The notes below the pieces were generated by a model. It was given only the letters and a program-made list of their open reading frames with translations. It searched no databases and was not told where the DNA came from. A stretch of DNA of 6,518 nucleotides from JADFSZ01 sp022560555 [NCBI: PVC group bacterium]. GTDB taxonomy: Bacteria; GCA-001730085; JADFSZ01. Positions 6,474-6,518 of the stretch are shown piece by piece. The stretch is taken from assembly GCA_022560555.1 (NCBI GenBank), contig JADFSZ010000099.1, forward strand, positions 1 to 6,518, in the 5' to 3' direction. Each line of letters begins with the position of its first letter. Within the stretch, counting starts at the first letter, position 1. Both the position numbers and the translations under genes were made by a program.

Positions 6474-6518
6474 ACAGTCGATAAAGGCAAACCTTGAGTA
6501 ATCAAGGGACGCAAAACT
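6474..6518 (+). promoter_or_regulatory. Cyclic di-GMP-I (GEMM-I) riboswitch aptamer, second copy (3' truncated by window)
   Basis: AAAGGCAAACC (6483-6493) is the consensus GEMM-I entry. It is followed by the hairpin CCTTGA/TCAAGG (6492-6497 with 6502-6507) with a GTAA GNRA tetraloop, then GGACGCAAAA (6507-6516). The window ends before the second arm and the closing strand, so only about half the aptamer is visible. It fits the consensus better than the first copy in the GCAAAC block, and it also has G (6486) at the ligand-specificity position. Its core lies 132 bases downstream of the equivalent base in copy one. Confidence 0.85.

Overview
This window carries the 3' part of a surface-polysaccharide (lipopolysaccharide, O-antigen or capsule type) biosynthesis operon on the + strand, followed by a regulatory leader for a gene that lies beyond the right edge. 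The sequence has moderate GC, tightly packed genes and WaaP/Kdo-kinase-like domains fused to a glycosyltransferase. Together these suggest a Gram-negative-type bacterium, possibly an environmental or uncultivated lineage. I cannot name a taxon from the sequence alone.

Bases 1-6229 hold five co-directional genes. (1) A long 5'-truncated gene encodes a family 2 glycosyltransferase (GT2) fused to two consecutive lipopolysaccharide-kinase-like domains. (2) A second GT2 overlaps it by 8 bp. (3) A DPM1-like GT2 follows after a short gap. (4) An extended-SDR NAD-dependent epimerase/dehydratase-like protein overlaps gene 3 through an ATGA junction; it lacks both the usual catalytic Tyr and Lys. (5) A DegT/DnrJ/EryC1-type PLP-dependent sugar aminotransferase overlaps gene 4 through a GTGA junction. 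The overlaps imply one transcript with translational coupling. A reasonable inference is that the SDR and aminotransferase modify a nucleotide-linked (amino)sugar, that the glycosyltransferases assemble a glycan, and that the kinase domains phosphorylate it. No substrate can be read from the sequence.

Bases 6230-6518 contain no gene. They hold a probable sigma70-type promoter (TTGACA at 6293), a complete cyclic-di-GMP-I (GEMM-I) riboswitch aptamer (about 6343-6424), a strong intrinsic terminator (6433-6473), and the 5' half of a second GEMM-I aptamer that is cut by the window end (about 6474-6518). This is a tandem, serial c-di-GMP-sensing leader. Its target gene is outside the window. No convincing terminator separates the polysaccharide operon from this leader, so operon read-through could also pass through the riboswitches.
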